64,000 nucleotides of DNA, taken from the NCBI RefSeq assembly GCF_009674765.1, contig NZ_WKKF01000001.1:434001-498000 (forward strand), given 5' to 3'. Both the position numbers and the translations under genes were made by a program. The DNA comes from Metabacillus idriensis. Lineage in GTDB: Bacteria; Bacillota; Bacilli; Bacillales; Bacillaceae. The notes under the pieces are model-generated. The model ran no database searches, was not told where the DNA came from, and saw nothing but the letters and a program-made list of their open reading frames with translations. This document shows, one piece after another, positions 63,983 through 64,000 of this stretch (positions are counted from its first letter, which is position 1; each line of letters starts with the position of its first letter).

Positions 63983-64000
63983 ATGACGAAAATAGGGATT
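63983..64000 (+). CDS. Start of a gene cut by the window edge
   Basis: ATG with GAAAGGA ten bases upstream, coding MTKIGI before the window ends. Divergent from the YndG-like gene. Nothing more can be said about the product. Confidence 0.4.

Overview
The window looks like chromosome from a spore-forming member of the Bacillaceae (Bacillus or Metabacillus type). Gene order follows the Bacillus subtilis cls/coiA-pepF-yjbH-yjbI-yjbJ-yjbK-yjbL-yjbM-yjbN-yjbO-prpE-yjbQ-tenA/thi-fabI-cotO ... spoVIF-yjcD-yjcF-yjcG-yjcH-metI-metC block, with insertions. Species cannot be fixed from the sequence alone. No rRNA, tRNA, prophage or CRISPR array was seen.

Layout. 1-3.7 kb: end of a cardiolipin synthase gene, coiA, a yizD-like gene and pepF. 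3.7-10.9 kb: the small RNA RoxS/RsaE, then spxH and a truncated haemoglobin gene (minus), a lytic transglycosylase and a CYTH gene (minus), and yjbL, relQ, nadK and an rluD-type pseudouridine synthase (plus). 11-17.3 kb: prpE, a RodA/FtsW-type gene, mgtE and a CPA2 antiporter. 17.3-22 kb: a TPP riboswitch and the operon tenA-tenI-thiO-thiS-thiG-thiF. 22-25.8 kb: a DUF445 gene, fabI behind a probable FapR site, an SRPBCC gene and a GNAT gene. 25.8-41.5 kb: a sporulation and spore-coat island. It holds cotO, three kinase-fold genes (two CotS/CotI type, one HipA type), three GT4 glycosyltransferases, a sugar-nucleotide epimerase, a UDP-glucose dehydrogenase, a yjcA-type gene, a Cys-rich coat candidate, several unknown coiled-coil or small proteins, a YjcZ-type peptide and spoVIF. 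41.5-49 kb: a YjcD helicase, an MBL-fold hydrolase, a DUF421 protein, yjcF-yjcG-yjcH and membrane proteins. 50-53 kb: a SAM riboswitch with metI-metC. 53-64 kb: a YfmQ-like gene, a threonine synthase-like gene, a WYL regulator beside a DHFR-like gene, an AraC regulator divergent from a DUF485/acetate-type symporter pair, and a yndG-yndH-yndJ-like operon.

How the genes work together. spxH acts on Spx stability, and the adjacent RoxS sRNA carries ResD-like boxes, so redox control converges on this locus. The thi operon makes the thiazole half of thiamine but lacks thiD at its end. The coat island can plausibly make UDP-glucuronate, modify it and assemble a spore-surface polysaccharide.

The non-coding space is unusually rich in repeats: a ~120-bp structured element in nine full or partial copies, all on the plus strand; a ~200-bp hairpin-like MITE in three copies plus an end fragment; a 52-bp tandem repeat at two loci in opposite orientation; and a 21-bp periodic repeat at three loci. 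I found no clearly new defence or biosynthetic system. The best candidates for new biology are the coat glycan/kinase island, the CoiA-like finger on the YjcD helicase, and the repeat families.
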